Of a DNA stretch of 64,000 nt, positions 1 to 9,171 are shown piece by piece; positions within the stretch are counted from its first letter, which is position 1, and each line of letters opens with the position of its first letter. The notes under the pieces were generated by a model that had not been told where the DNA came from, did no database searches, and was given only the letters and a program-made list of their open reading frames with translations. The stretch is taken from the NCBI GenBank assembly GCA_029593915.1, contig CP046147.1, positions 2,775,001-2,839,000 on the forward strand. The letters are read 5' to 3'. Made by a program: the position numbers and the translations under genes. The stretch is from Candidatus Lucifugimonas marina. GTDB taxonomy: Bacteria; Chloroflexota; Dehalococcoidia; Lucifugimonadales; Lucifugimonadaceae.

Positions 1-600
<600 letters not shown>

Positions 601-963
601 CTAATCAAGGTGATAACAACCCTGATTCGAGAGGGTAGTGAAAATGATTTACAAGTACGGATGGGTGATTCATAAGGGCCTATAAAGCCGCTACAGCAGA
701 TAGCTGGAAGCGGCACCCAAGAAGGATCACCGAGCTGGTAATCAACCTAGACACACAAGCCGAAAATCGCTTCCAATAGCTAAGCGGCGGCAACACAAAG
801 TGATAACCAAATTAGATAACTGGCTCGTTTGGCCTGACAAGTGGGAATGAAGAAGAGAGAGCGGTTTGGCAGTAATGTCGCCGCTCTTTTGGTTTAAGCA
901 ACTAAATGTGGTGACTGAATGCCGCTGACGATCGATCAGATAGAAGATAGATATGATCTGGGA
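601..963. other. Intergenic stretch without a recognisable gene
   Basis: No long reading frame is present on either strand. A short plus-strand frame at 676-780 (TTC to TAG, about 34 codons) has protein-like composition but no start codon, so it may be a decayed gene piece. A 13-codon frame starts at the ATG at 644, after a GAGGG motif, and could be a leader peptide or chance. The stretch ends in a terminator-like hairpin oriented for plus-strand transcription. What would be transcribed into it is unknown. Confidence 0.35.
858..890 (+). terminator. Terminator-like hairpin, plus orientation
   Basis: AGAGCGG (858-864) pairs perfectly with CCGCTCT (881-887) around a 16-base loop and is followed by TTTT. 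The U-run is on the plus strand, although the nearest genes on either side are on the minus strand. It would therefore end an unidentified plus-strand transcript. Confidence 0.45.
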
Positions 964-1446
964 TCACTCGGCAGAATTATCAGGAACCGAATCTGTGACA
1001 ATCTTTCCGGTTTCGAGATGGTAGGAAAGACCTGCCAGGGCAATTGTGAAAACTTTGTTGAATATTCGTTTCAACATGATGACGCTCATCAGCCAGCCGA
1101 TCGGGCCGAATTTCAGACTGTAGTCGATCGAGAACGTGACATTAGTTTTATCGGCTGACTGCTCCTCGGTCTTGATTGTGATCACCGCTTTTTTAATCAT
1201 CGGTGACTCGGTCATCTCCATCGTTGTGAACTGCTGTTCCGATTCCTTGATCACCGTTTCGACAGCACTATTGCCATCGTGAAACTCAACCCGGCGAGAG
1301 GCGCCAACGCCGGTGTCGTTCGAGCTAAGAATTTCGACCCGCGCTACGTTGGGGTGCCAGTCCTGAACTGCACCCATTTTTGAGATAGCTTCCCAAGTTT
1401 TTGCAATGGATCCGTTCACCACTTTAGTTTTTGATACGACGCTCAT
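964..1446 (-). CDS. SRPBCC (START/polyketide-cyclase-like) family protein
   Basis: 160 residues. The start, MSVVSKTKVVNGSIAKTWEA, followed by a DWHPNVARVEIL-type segment, is typical of the SRPBCC helix-grip fold (polyketide cyclase/dehydrase, MxaD-like group), which binds hydrophobic ligands. A hydrophobic stretch near residues 115-135 matches the long C-terminal helix. The ATG at 1446 has AAGGG eight bases upstream. It lies 93 bases downstream of the ABM-like gene on the same strand, so the two are probably co-transcribed, divergently from the WYL regulator at 1962. Ligand and reaction cannot be read from the sequence. Confidence 0.75.
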   Translation of the reverse strand: MSVVSKTKVVNGSIAKTWEAISKMGAVQDWHPNVARVEILSSNDTGVGASRRVEFHDGNSAVETVIKESEQQFTTMEMTESPMIKKAVITIKTEEQSADKTNVTFSIDYSLKFGPIGWLMSVIMLKRIFNKVFTIALAGLSYHLETGKIVTDSVPDNSAE

Positions 1447-1539
1447 ATGAATTCCCTTTTCGATGGATAAAATTCGTTGGTTTTGTAAATGCTCAGTGGT
1501 GGCAGCGTAAATCCACTTTCGCTTGAGGTGACATTCCCG

Positions 1540-1866
1540 TTAGACGGTTGCCTGGAGGATGCTGCTACCGTGCAGGAAGGTTGTCGATTCCATGTCGATG
1601 AGTGCAAACATAGGTGCGCACTCCGGTGATGATTCGGCCAGTTCGGATGCTGCATGAGCTTGTTTTAGCGAATTCCATCGAACGATTTCCACGAGTTTGT
1701 CGGTATCACCGCTGATAAGCTTGCGATCCAGAAACCCGGGTTGTTTCCGAACCCAATTATTGACTGGTTCCGCACTCTCAATTAGCTGCGATTTTGTCAC
1801 TCCCTTTCTAACGGAGAAAATGACTATCTCGAAAGTTGAACTATCTAGTTTTTTGTTTTCAGGCAT
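1540..1866 (-). CDS. Small dimeric alpha/beta-barrel (antibiotic biosynthesis monooxygenase-like) protein
   Basis: 108 residues from the ATG at 1866, chosen because GGGGAGAG precedes it; an in-frame ATG lies 18 codons further upstream. The pattern FEIVIFSVRKGVTKSQLI, VNNWVRKQPGFLDRKLI and LVEIVRWNSLKQAHAASEL matches small ABM or DUF1330-like ferredoxin-fold proteins (strand, amphipathic helix, 'PGF' turn, 'W.s...A..A'). Such proteins are monooxygenases or simply dimeric binding proteins. It pairs with the SRPBCC gene and is divergent from the WYL regulator, suggesting a small regulated detoxification or modification module. The enzymatic role is unproven. Confidence 0.65.
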   Translation of the reverse strand: MPENKKLDSSTFEIVIFSVRKGVTKSQLIESAEPVNNWVRKQPGFLDRKLISGDTDKLVEIVRWNSLKQAHAASELAESSPECAPMFALIDMESTTFLHGSSILQATV

Positions 1867-1929
1867 GATTACTCTCCCCTTTATTGCTGAGCCAAGAATG
1901 ACTGTTGAATCCATAGTCACCTACAACCC

Positions 1930-1945
1930 TGACAACCCAATGTCA
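1930..1945. promoter_or_regulatory. Candidate operator between the ABM-like gene and the WYL regulator
   Basis: TGACA (1930-1934) and TGTCA (1941-1945) form an inverted repeat with a 6-base centre in the 95-base divergent promoter region, 16 bases before the regulator's start codon. Position and symmetry suit an autoregulatory site for the adjacent HTH protein. This is not experimentally supported. Confidence 0.3.
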
Positions 1946-1961
1946 TGATTGGATTTCAAAC

Positions 1962-2705
1962 GTGAATCGGCTAGAGCGGCTCTACCAAATAATCGAATAC
2001 TTGCGTTCAAGACCAGAGTCTCCGCAAAGCATTGGCGAACTTGCCGATCACTTCAATGTCACGATACGGACGATTCATCGCGATATATCGGTGCTGAGGG
2101 ATCAAGACGTACCTATACATAGTGCATCCGGGCGAGAAGGTGGAATTTGGCTTGGTGCTGAATACTCTATGCCGCCAGTAGGATTGAGCATCGGTGAGGC
2201 GATCGGTCTATGGCTCGTATACCGGATCGGTGCCGCTCGTATTCCTGCCGCACCGGGCGAAACCCTCTCGTCGGGAATGAACAAGGTACTGTCCTCGCTG
2301 CCGCCAGATAAACAGACTAAATTTGCATCGGTGCTCACTCGAATAGTTGTCGGTGAGCCTCGTACAGAGGCACTGCCTCCAGAGGCTAAAGTTATCGATC
2401 CTGAGGTCTATCGTGAATGCGAAAATGCTGTGGTGGAGTCAAGGCAACTTAGAATCGACTACGCCGACAAGGTCGGCAACAAAACAAGTCGAACCATTGA
2501 GCCACACGGGATACTGATTCAATCACCGCCCTGGTATCTAGTCGCACACGATCACAAAAGGGATGCGCCCAGAATGTTCCGGCTTGACCGGATAAGGCAA
2601 GCCAAGGTTGACCCGCTCTCGGTATTCGTCACTCGAGACCCACGAGAAGTTGTCACGGAGATTCAAAAGTACTCCCTAGAGATGGATCTCGGTTCGAAAA
2701 GCTAG
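1962..2705 (+). CDS. Transcriptional regulator, HTH_11 plus WYL domain (YafY-like)
   Basis: 247 residues from a GTG start. The N-terminal winged helix (MNRLERLYQIIEYL, then SIGELADHFNVTIRTIHRDI, about residues 1-60) is the DeoR/HTH_11 type. The C-terminal half carries the WYL-type ligand domain, with PPWYLVAHDH near residue 190 and FRLDRIRQAKV shortly after. WYL domains bind small ligands or nucleic acid and tune promoter binding. The gene is divergent from the ABM-like/SRPBCC pair with 95 bases between them, so it most likely controls that pair. Confidence 0.85.
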   Translation: MNRLERLYQIIEYLRSRPESPQSIGELADHFNVTIRTIHRDISVLRDQDVPIHSASGREGGIWLGAEYSMPPVGLSIGEAIGLWLVYRIGAARIPAAPGETLSSGMNKVLSSLPPDKQTKFASVLTRIVVGEPRTEALPPEAKVIDPEVYRECENAVVESRQLRIDYADKVGNKTSRTIEPHGILIQSPPWYLVAHDHKRDAPRMFRLDRIRQAKVDPLSVFVTRDPREVVTEIQKYSLEMDLGSKS

Positions 2706-2785
2706 CATGTTCGCGAAAGTGAAAATAGATTGCCCGAAAAGTTGGGATCCGAGATCGTGCCGCTTAGTCCGAGCCCGAACGAACC

Positions 2786-4330
2786 TTAGTGACCGCCGTC
2801 GGAGCCGCCTAGGCCTGAGACTGTTACTCGGTAGGATGGGTCGACTTCGGGGTCGCTGTCGATGATGACGTTGGCCTTGCTCAGAATTCGCTGGCAGTTT
2901 TCGCTGAGGTGCAGCAGGTGCAACTCTCGGTCGGCTGCCTGGTAGCGACGCGCAAGATCGACAATTGCTTCGATTCCAGAGTGGTCCCAAACACGTGAGT
3001 GCTGGAAGTCGATTACAACTTCCTGCGGGTCGTGTGGCGGGTGGAACAGGTCACGGAAAGCTGTGATCGAGGCGAAGAAGAGCTGACCGTGGAGTGTGTA
3101 GACCTTGCGGTTGTCTGTGCTGTCGATGCTTTCCTCAACGTAGATCGAGCGTGCTGTGTTCCATGCGAACACCAGTGCTGAGACGATCACACCGACTATT
3201 ACTGCGATGGCGAGGTCGGTTGCGACTGTTACTGCCGATACGAGCATCATCACAAAGGCGTCGGAAACCGGAACCTTTCGAATGATTCGTAGGCTCGACC
3301 ATGAGAACGTTCCGATTACGACGACGAACATAACGCCGACGAGAGCGGCTATCGGAATCTGCTCGATGAGTGACGATGCAACGAGAATGTAGACCAGAAG
3401 GAGTACTGCTGCGAGCGCCCCTGAGAGTCGCCATCGAGCGCCAGATTTCATGTTGATCATGCTCTGGCCGATCATCGCACAACCACCCATTCCACCGAAG
3501 AAACCAGTGATGATGTTGGCTGCGCCCTGCGATATACATTCTCGGTTGTTCTGTCCTTTGGTTTCGGTGATGCCATCGATGAGCGAAACGGTGAGAAGAG
3601 ACTCGATCAGGCCGATTGCAGCGAGAATGAATGCGTGTGGCAGGATGATCCACAGCGTTTCGAGATTGAGCGGTACGTCCGGAACGCTAAATGTAGGGAA
3701 GCTACCCGATATGCTGGACAGGTCGCCAACGGTGGTTGTTTCGATGCCACCGAAAATGACGACTCCGGAAACAACCAAAATTCCGGCGAGAGCAGATGGG
3801 AACTTCGAAGTGACTTTCGGGATGAGGTAGATAACCGCCATGGTTACTGCGATCAGGCCGAGCATGGTGAACAATGCACTGCCAGATAACCATTGCTCGT
3901 GACCGTTTGGTCCTTCAAATTTGAAGCTTTCGAGCTGCGCCAGGAAGATGACGATGGCGAGTCCGTTCACGAATCCGAGCATCACCGGATAGGGAACCAT
4001 TCGTATGAGTCGGCCTTGTTTGAGTGCTCCTACTGCCATTTGGATGATTCCCATGAGAATCACCGTTAGGAATAGGTATTCGACTCCGTGCTCTTTTACT
4101 AACACGACCATCACAACGGCGAGAGCACCAGTTGCGCCTGAGATCATTCCGGGGCGTCCGCCAGACACGGACGTTACGAGTCCGACGATGAACGCGGCGT
4201 AGAGTCCGACGAGTGGGTCGACTCCTGCTACGAATGCGAAGGCGACTGCTTCGGGGACTAGTGCCAGAGAGACGGTGAGTCCTGCGAGGACTTCTACTCG
4301 AATTCGGGCTACTGTGGAAAGATCTGCCAT
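2786..4330 (-). CDS. SulP-family inorganic anion transporter with C-terminal STAS domain
   Basis: 514 residues. After a short N-terminus comes LVPEAVAFAFVAGVDPLVGLYAAF, the signature of the SulP/SLC26 core (sulfate permease N-terminal domain). About 12-14 hydrophobic segments run to roughly residue 390. The C-terminal 120 residues form a STAS domain (VVIDFQHSRVWDHSGIEAIV). The family moves sulfate, bicarbonate or other anions across the inner membrane; substrate cannot be assigned from sequence. Length is close to short bacterial SulP proteins. No ribosome site is obvious at the ATG. It is followed upstream by a 460-base repeat-rich intergenic region and is probably monocistronic. Confidence 0.92.
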   Translation of the reverse strand: MADLSTVARIRVEVLAGLTVSLALVPEAVAFAFVAGVDPLVGLYAAFIVGLVTSVSGGRPGMISGATGALAVVMVVLVKEHGVEYLFLTVILMGIIQMAVGALKQGRLIRMVPYPVMLGFVNGLAIVIFLAQLESFKFEGPNGHEQWLSGSALFTMLGLIAVTMAVIYLIPKVTSKFPSALAGILVVSGVVIFGGIETTTVGDLSSISGSFPTFSVPDVPLNLETLWIILPHAFILAAIGLIESLLTVSLIDGITETKGQNNRECISQGAANIITGFFGGMGGCAMIGQSMINMKSGARWRLSGALAAVLLLVYILVASSLIEQIPIAALVGVMFVVVIGTFSWSSLRIIRKVPVSDAFVMMLVSAVTVATDLAIAVIVGVIVSALVFAWNTARSIYVEESIDSTDNRKVYTLHGQLFFASITAFRDLFHPPHDPQEVVIDFQHSRVWDHSGIEAIVDLARRYQAADRELHLLHLSENCQRILSKANVIIDSDPEVDPSYRVTVSGLGGSDGGH

Positions 4331-4514
4331 GGGTGGTTAGGAAGCTGTGAAATATTTTTCAAACAGTTCCCCTTTGTACACCTCACCCAACTCGAATGGT
4401 TAACTAATGGTTACGGATTAGAGCGAATAGTTGGATTGTTGGGGGAGATAGACGGAGGTTTAAGTTGTTGAGTGGAGCGGGGATGCGTCTTGGGAAGCTT
4501 GTTCAACTCACGGT

Positions 4515-4560
4515 ACCTCGTCTCGACCGTAGCGATAGCGGAGTGGAGAGATCTTGGTCG
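4515..4560 (-). repeat. Dispersed repeat family A, left arm (minus orientation)
   Basis: Read on the minus strand this contains GATCTCTCCACTCCGCT followed by CGCTACGGTCGAGACGAGG. It matches the arms at 4633, 30099, 31533, 54981 and 56918. It is inverted relative to the arm at 4633-4673, with a spacer of about 70 bases, giving a REPIN-like doublet. Confidence 0.75.
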
Positions 4561-4632
4561 AAACGCACAGCCTTTTTTTCGTTCGACGACATTTAGTAAT
4601 GTGAGACAAGCGTGGTTGGTGAAAGGGAATGT

Positions 4633-4673
4633 CTGAGATCCCTCCGCTTCGCTATCGCTTCGGTCGGGAAGAG
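4633..4673 (+). repeat. Dispersed repeat family A, right arm (plus orientation)
   Basis: Contains GAGATCCCTCCGCTTCGCT, then CGCTTCGGTCGGGAAGAGG. It is the partner of the inverted arm at 4515-4560. Confidence 0.75.
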
Positions 4674-4793
4674 GGGGGGGTGACGGTCGATATCGGCTGA
4701 GGTGGACGATATCGACCTCACCCCAGCCCTCTCACGCTAGGAGAGGGGATAAGTCAGCGGGCTCGTGATTGCGTTGGACGTGGCTAAGGCAGC

Positions 4794-6293
4794 CTAAATA
4801 AACCGCGATCGTTCTTTTGCTCCGGCGGAGTGGTCGATGTAGACGGTTACTGTTTCTGAGAAGAAGTCGAAGCCTTCGGTGCCTTGCTCGCGTTGGCCTA
4901 TGCCTGAGGAACCGAGTCCGCCGAACGGTAGGTGGACTTCACCTCCGAGAGTTGGAGCGTTTACGTGGACCATGCCGTTGTGCGAGGTGTTGATGTACTC
5001 GTGGGCTTGGACGAGGTCACGGGTGTAGATCGACGAAGAAAGTCCGAATTCGACATCGTTGTTGATGCGAATAGCGTCTTGCAAACCGGAAGCCTTGAAC
5101 ACACTCAGAACAGGACCGAAAATCTCTTCTTGAGCGATGCGCATTTCGGGTTTCACGTCTTCAAAGATCGTCGGCTCGACGTAGTAGCCATCGGCAAACT
5201 CACCGTCTTGCAGGTGGTGACCGCCGAGTGTGAGTTTTGCGCCTTCTTCGGTTCCGATTCCGATGTATTCAAGAACGGTTTCGAGCTGATTCCGAGACGA
5301 AAGCGGAGCGACGTCTTTTGATTCGTCCATGCCATCGCCAATTTTCAAAGCAGAAGTTTGTTCGATTAGCGTCGACATAAATTCGTCGTAAATACCGTCT
5401 TCAACGATTGCTCGAGAAGTGGCGGTGCAGCGCTGACCTGTCGAACCGAACGCACCTTGCACAACACCGGGAACGGCTTTTTCGAGATCGGCATCGTTCA
5501 TGATGATGGCTGCGTTCTTGCCACCCATTTCACACTGCATCTTTTTGAGAAGTTCAGATCCTCGAGCGGTAATGGCGGTACCGATTTCGGTTGAACCTGT
5601 GAACGAAATACCAGCAACTCGTGGGTCTTCAACTAACGTGTTTCCGATAGAACTTCCGGGACCCGTAATGAAGTTCAGAACGCCGGGTGGGAGCCCTGCT
5701 TCTTCGAATATTTCTACAGTCTTCACAGCGGTAAGCGGGGTTGCCGAGGCAGGCTTGTATACGACAGTGTTTCCGGCGATGAGACAAGGCGCTAGCTTCC
5801 ACACTGGGATTGCCAGAGGAAAGTTCCAAGGAGTGATGAGGGCGACGACTCCGAGAGGTCGTTTTACTGTGTAGGCGACGGTGTCGGGAAGTTCCGATGG
5901 AGTTGTGTAGCCGAAGAGTCGACGTCCTTCACCTGCTGCGTATTCGATGATGTTCATCGCACGCTTCACTTCACCCATAGCATCGGCGATGGGTTTGCCT
6001 TCTTCCATCGTGATCGCTTCGGCGAGTTCTTGTGCACGTCGACCAAAGATATCGAGCGCCTTGTAGAGAATTGCTCCACGCTGTGGAGCGGGCATGCTTG
6101 CCCAATCTTTAGCTGCTGCATCGGCTGCAGCGATTGCGTTCTCGGCGTCTTGCGGAAGGCTTGACTGGAAGTTGCCGACTACCTGCGAAGTGTGGGCGGG
6201 ATTAGCGACCGGGTATACCTGCCCTGAAATAGAGTCTTGCCACTTACCACCGATGAAATTCTGGTGGGTCTTTGCTGATGAATTGTCGGTCAT
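4794..6293 (-). CDS. NAD(P)-dependent aldehyde dehydrogenase (semialdehyde dehydrogenase-like)
   Basis: 499 residues from the ATG at 6293; an in-frame GTG at 6341 would add 16. Family features are present in order: NFIGGKW near the N-terminus, PLGVVALITPWNFPLAIP (cofactor-binding turn), ISFTGSTEIG, the general-base Glu in EMGGKNAAI (about residue 255) and the catalytic Cys in GQRCTATSRA (about residue 288). EEIFGPVLSV and a C-terminal FFSETVTVYIDH complete it. The sequence resembles alpha-ketoglutaric/succinic semialdehyde dehydrogenases, oxidising an aldehyde to a carboxylate in the cytosol. With the enolase-type sugar-acid dehydratases elsewhere in the window, a role in sugar-acid breakdown is plausible but inferred. 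Confidence 0.9.
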   Translation of the reverse strand: MTDNSSAKTHQNFIGGKWQDSISGQVYPVANPAHTSQVVGNFQSSLPQDAENAIAAADAAAKDWASMPAPQRGAILYKALDIFGRRAQELAEAITMEEGKPIADAMGEVKRAMNIIEYAAGEGRRLFGYTTPSELPDTVAYTVKRPLGVVALITPWNFPLAIPVWKLAPCLIAGNTVVYKPASATPLTAVKTVEIFEEAGLPPGVLNFITGPGSSIGNTLVEDPRVAGISFTGSTEIGTAITARGSELLKKMQCEMGGKNAAIIMNDADLEKAVPGVVQGAFGSTGQRCTATSRAIVEDGIYDEFMSTLIEQTSALKIGDGMDESKDVAPLSSRNQLETVLEYIGIGTEEGAKLTLGGHHLQDGEFADGYYVEPTIFEDVKPEMRIAQEEIFGPVLSVFKASGLQDAIRINNDVEFGLSSSIYTRDLVQAHEYINTSHNGMVHVNAPTLGGEVHLPFGGLGSSGIGQREQGTEGFDFFSETVTVYIDHSAGAKERSRFI

Positions 6294-6512
6294 TTTGATG
6301 GTCTCAGGTAAGTCGTTTTTATGGTTGTCGAATCCAGCCACGCCAGATATTCACAAATATCTCGCAGGGATAGTACCCGGATACGAGCCTTTCGGGCTGG
6401 CGAAGCGGGCAAATCAAAGATATTCTGACGCCCGCAAACAACGCGTTTTGTCCGCGAAGGATACGCGCGCCCGTTTTGCATAGTTTCGCCAATAACTGGA
6501 GTAATTGAACGT

Positions 6513-9068
6513 ATGTCACCCGCCGGTAGTTCAACCGTCACAATCCACACGTCAGCGTCCGATCAGGCAATCGCCGAGAAGTCGGTTCAGATTCCTGACT
6601 ACGACAAACAGCAGCTCGAAGACCTCGGGTTCCTGACAGATATGACATTTGTGTTGATGTGCAACTATCACCAAACAGGTCACTTTGGTGGAGGTACGGC
6701 TTATACGCCTTACACCATCTCGACTCACCTAGCTGGTCCTGAAAACGGTGGAATGACGTTCGACTATCGAGAGCCGAAGCACCCGTTCTCCGACAAGTTC
6801 ATGCTTGCTGGTGGTCACAACGCTCCTGTCACCTACGCAATGTGGATGCTCATGGGTGAGGCACTCGACCGAAAGCACAAGGCAACCGGTGACGACAAGT
6901 ACAAGGCTTCTCCTGAATCGTCGATGCTTGCAATCGATGCACTTGGTTTCCGACGTGGAGCTGGTGCACTTTCGACCATTCTCGAAGAGAACGGTTTGAC
7001 CGACCACCCTGCATTTGCTCAAGCGAAGGTGCGTGGAATTCGAGCTTTGTCGGGTCACTCAGAAACTACCGACCTCACGAACGACGTGAACGGTGGTCCT
7101 TCCGGTGTTGGTATTGCTACCGCTGCTGGTAAGGCTGCTTTCTGGGACATGATGGGTGCGGATTCTTCACTGAAGGTGATCGCTATCGAGGGTGAGTTCG
7201 CTCTTACTTCGGGTCACTCACAGGAATTCAAGACTCAGGCAGTCGCAAACCGAGTTGGTAAACGCCTTCGTGTGCTGATGTCATACAACAACGCCGGTAT
7301 CGACGATGAGCTCGTTGGCAGTGTTGTAAAAGAAGACACATATGTAATCGAGAACCAGTGGTCGTCGTACGGCTGGAACGTTCTGAAGGTCGACAACGCT
7401 ACTGATTACGATCAGGTTGTTGCGGCTCTGAAGACGATGGAAGACTGGGACGAAGCTGATCGCCGACCGATGATCGTTGTTGGTAACACGGTCAAGGGCT
7501 GGTGGCCTGGTGCTCCAGATGGTGAAGCACTTCCTGGCGGTGTAGAACAGGTCAAAGACCACGCAAGCCACGCTTACGGAATGCCTATGAACGGCGAGTA
7601 CTTCCAGGCTCTTGCAACTACTTTTGAAGAGAAGTTTGGCGTGAAGTTCGAAGGCATCCGAGACGGTGCGGTTAGCGACGAGAAGGAAAAACTCGTTCAG
7701 TTGAAGACGAACATTGATATTGCTCTGTCGGTTCTTGATAAGACCGGCTTGGGCGACTGGCTCGCAGACAAGCTGGTTGAGATTGGCGATCAGGTCAAAG
7801 ACGATATGTCGTTGAGCGTTCAGTCTGATGAAGACCCGTTCCAGGATGACCGACTTCGAGTTCAGAACCTGCCGATCGAACCAACTACCGTTACTGCCAA
7901 GAATCACATCACTGGTGAGACCAAAGACGTTGCTATCAAGCTCTACGAAGAGCCGGGGCAGGTCAAAGGAACTCGTCGAGCGATTTCAGAAATCATCAAG
8001 TGGGCGAACTACGTTACGGATAACCGTTTTGTGATTATCGCTGCCGACCTTGCTGAATCTATCAACGTAAACAGTGGTTCGATTTGGGGGCACTACGACC
8101 CGCTCGACAACCAGGCTGGTACTCGCTTGAAGGCTCCAATTCAGGAAGCCGGAAACGCTCTTACCGCTGTCGGATTTACTAGCCAGTCGATTTCGAAGGA
8201 CCCTAACAAGTTCAACGGTGTTTGGTCGATTTCAGGGACTTACGGTGCTTTCACACCTCTGATGTACCTGCCGCTTCGAGTTTGGAGTCAGCAGAACCAG
8301 GATTCACCGTTCCGCATGGGTGTTGCACACATTCTTGCTGGTCACTCGGGGCCTGAGACTGCTGCCGACGCACGAACTCACTTTGGAATCTTCTCGCCTC
8401 AGGTGTGGAAGCTGTTCCCTAAGGGACAGGTGATCGTTCTTAGCTTCTGGGATTACAACGACGTTGCTCCGGGCTACTTTGCAGCTGCTGAAATTGCTGC
8501 ACGAGACCCGAAGGTCGGTGTAATCGTGATGGAAGTTGCACGACCTGACTTCGCTGTTGCAGACCGCACGAAGTTTGCTGATAGCGACATCAACGCTGCT
8601 GCCAAGGGCTTCTACGTGATCCGTGATTACGATGAAAGCAAGCCTAAGCATGGTGTTGTTGTTTCTCAGGGTTCAAGTTCGACCGTGAATTTGGTTGATT
8701 CGTTGGACAAACTGGAAGCGGCTGGAGCGAACGTGAAGGTTGTTGCTGCGATCAGTGAAGAGCTGTTCGATCGACAGTCGGAAGAGTACAAGCAGAGTGT
8801 TCTTTCTGATGCTGAGAAGTTCGACATGATGGTTGTGACTACTGGTACTCGCCGAGTATGGCCTGTTACTGGAGTTGGCCCGTTGACAGACGAGTATTCG
8901 CTGACTTCCGACTGGGACAACCAGTGGTTGAGCGGTGGTACCGAAGACGACGTGATCAAGGAAGCTCACCTCGACAAGGATTCGATCTTCGACGCAGTGA
9001 AGCGATTCGCTGACGATCACGATGCTCGACTTGCGAAGCAGGCTGCAGCGTTCAACGGTCACGCTTAG
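6513..9068 (+). CDS. Transketolase-like thiamine diphosphate enzyme, divergent
   Basis: 851 residues. The N-terminal half follows the transketolase plan: AGGHNAPVTYAMWMLMGEAL (compare SKGHAAPALYA), LSGHSETTDL (compare GHPE), NGGPSGVGIATAAGKA (compare TGPLGQGIANAVG). In place of the GDG...NN cofactor motif it has EGEFALTSGHSQEF near residue 225 and SYNNAGID near 253. The C-terminal half has the pyrimidine-domain order with FRMGVAHILAGHSGPE. It is longer than ordinary transketolase (about 660 residues). Start ATG at 6513. It stands alone, followed by a strong terminator, with MlrC 100 bases further on. The fold is confident. The substrate is unclear and the altered GDG motif leaves the exact reaction open. 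Confidence 0.7.
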   Translation: MSPAGSSTVTIHTSASDQAIAEKSVQIPDYDKQQLEDLGFLTDMTFVLMCNYHQTGHFGGGTAYTPYTISTHLAGPENGGMTFDYREPKHPFSDKFMLAGGHNAPVTYAMWMLMGEALDRKHKATGDDKYKASPESSMLAIDALGFRRGAGALSTILEENGLTDHPAFAQAKVRGIRALSGHSETTDLTNDVNGGPSGVGIATAAGKAAFWDMMGADSSLKVIAIEGEFALTSGHSQEFKTQAVANRVGKRLRVLMSYNNAGIDDELVGSVVKEDTYVIENQWSSYGWNVLKVDNATDYDQVVAALKTMEDWDEADRRPMIVVGNTVKGWWPGAPDGEALPGGVEQVKDHASHAYGMPMNGEYFQALATTFEEKFGVKFEGIRDGAVSDEKEKLVQLKTNIDIALSVLDKTGLGDWLADKLVEIGDQVKDDMSLSVQSDEDPFQDDRLRVQNLPIEPTTVTAKNHITGETKDVAIKLYEEPGQVKGTRRAISEIIKWANYVTDNRFVIIAADLAESINVNSGSIWGHYDPLDNQAGTRLKAPIQEAGNALTAVGFTSQSISKDPNKFNGVWSISGTYGAFTPLMYLPLRVWSQQNQDSPFRMGVAHILAGHSGPETAADARTHFGIFSPQVWKLFPKGQVIVLSFWDYNDVAPGYFAAAEIAARDPKVGVIVMEVARPDFAVADRTKFADSDINAAAKGFYVIRDYDESKPKHGVVVSQGSSSTVNLVDSLDKLEAAGANVKVVAAISEELFDRQSEEYKQSVLSDAEKFDMMVVTTGTRRVWPVTGVGPLTDEYSLTSDWDNQWLSGGTEDDVIKEAHLDKDSIFDAVKRFADDHDARLAKQAAAFNGHA

Positions 9069-9097
9069 TTCATAGAGTTCATTAAGAACAAACGATT

Positions 9098-9133
9098 ACG
9101 GGTGGCGGAGTTGATTCTGCCGCCCGTTTTTTT
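9098..9133 (+). terminator. Rho-independent terminator after the transketolase-like gene
   Basis: ACGGGTGGC (9098-9106) pairs with GCCGCCCGT (9119-9127), with one G-U pair, and is followed by a run of seven or eight T. It lies 30 bases after the stop codon at 9068. Confidence 0.85.
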
Positions 9134-9171
9134 GTTCCACAAGTTTTCAGATATATCAGTGAGGTAACGAA

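Larger units (their letters stand above)
4331..4793. other. Repeat-rich intergenic region between SulP and aldehyde dehydrogenase genes
   Basis: No gene is seen. The region carries a pair of inverted repeat-family-A arms (4515-4560 and 4633-4673, listed separately). It also holds a second hairpin-like element near 4715-4750, where CCCTCTC and GAGAGGG flank a short loop, of the 'CCTCACCCC...CCCTCTC' type common between genes in environmental genomes. A T-run (TTTTTTT) lies at 4573-4579. Confidence 0.6.

Noticed and set aside
3135..3653. Long antisense frames inside the SulP, transketolase, MoxR and cytochrome oxidase genes
   Set aside because: They are shadows of strongly conserved genes and lack ribosome sites and family motifs.
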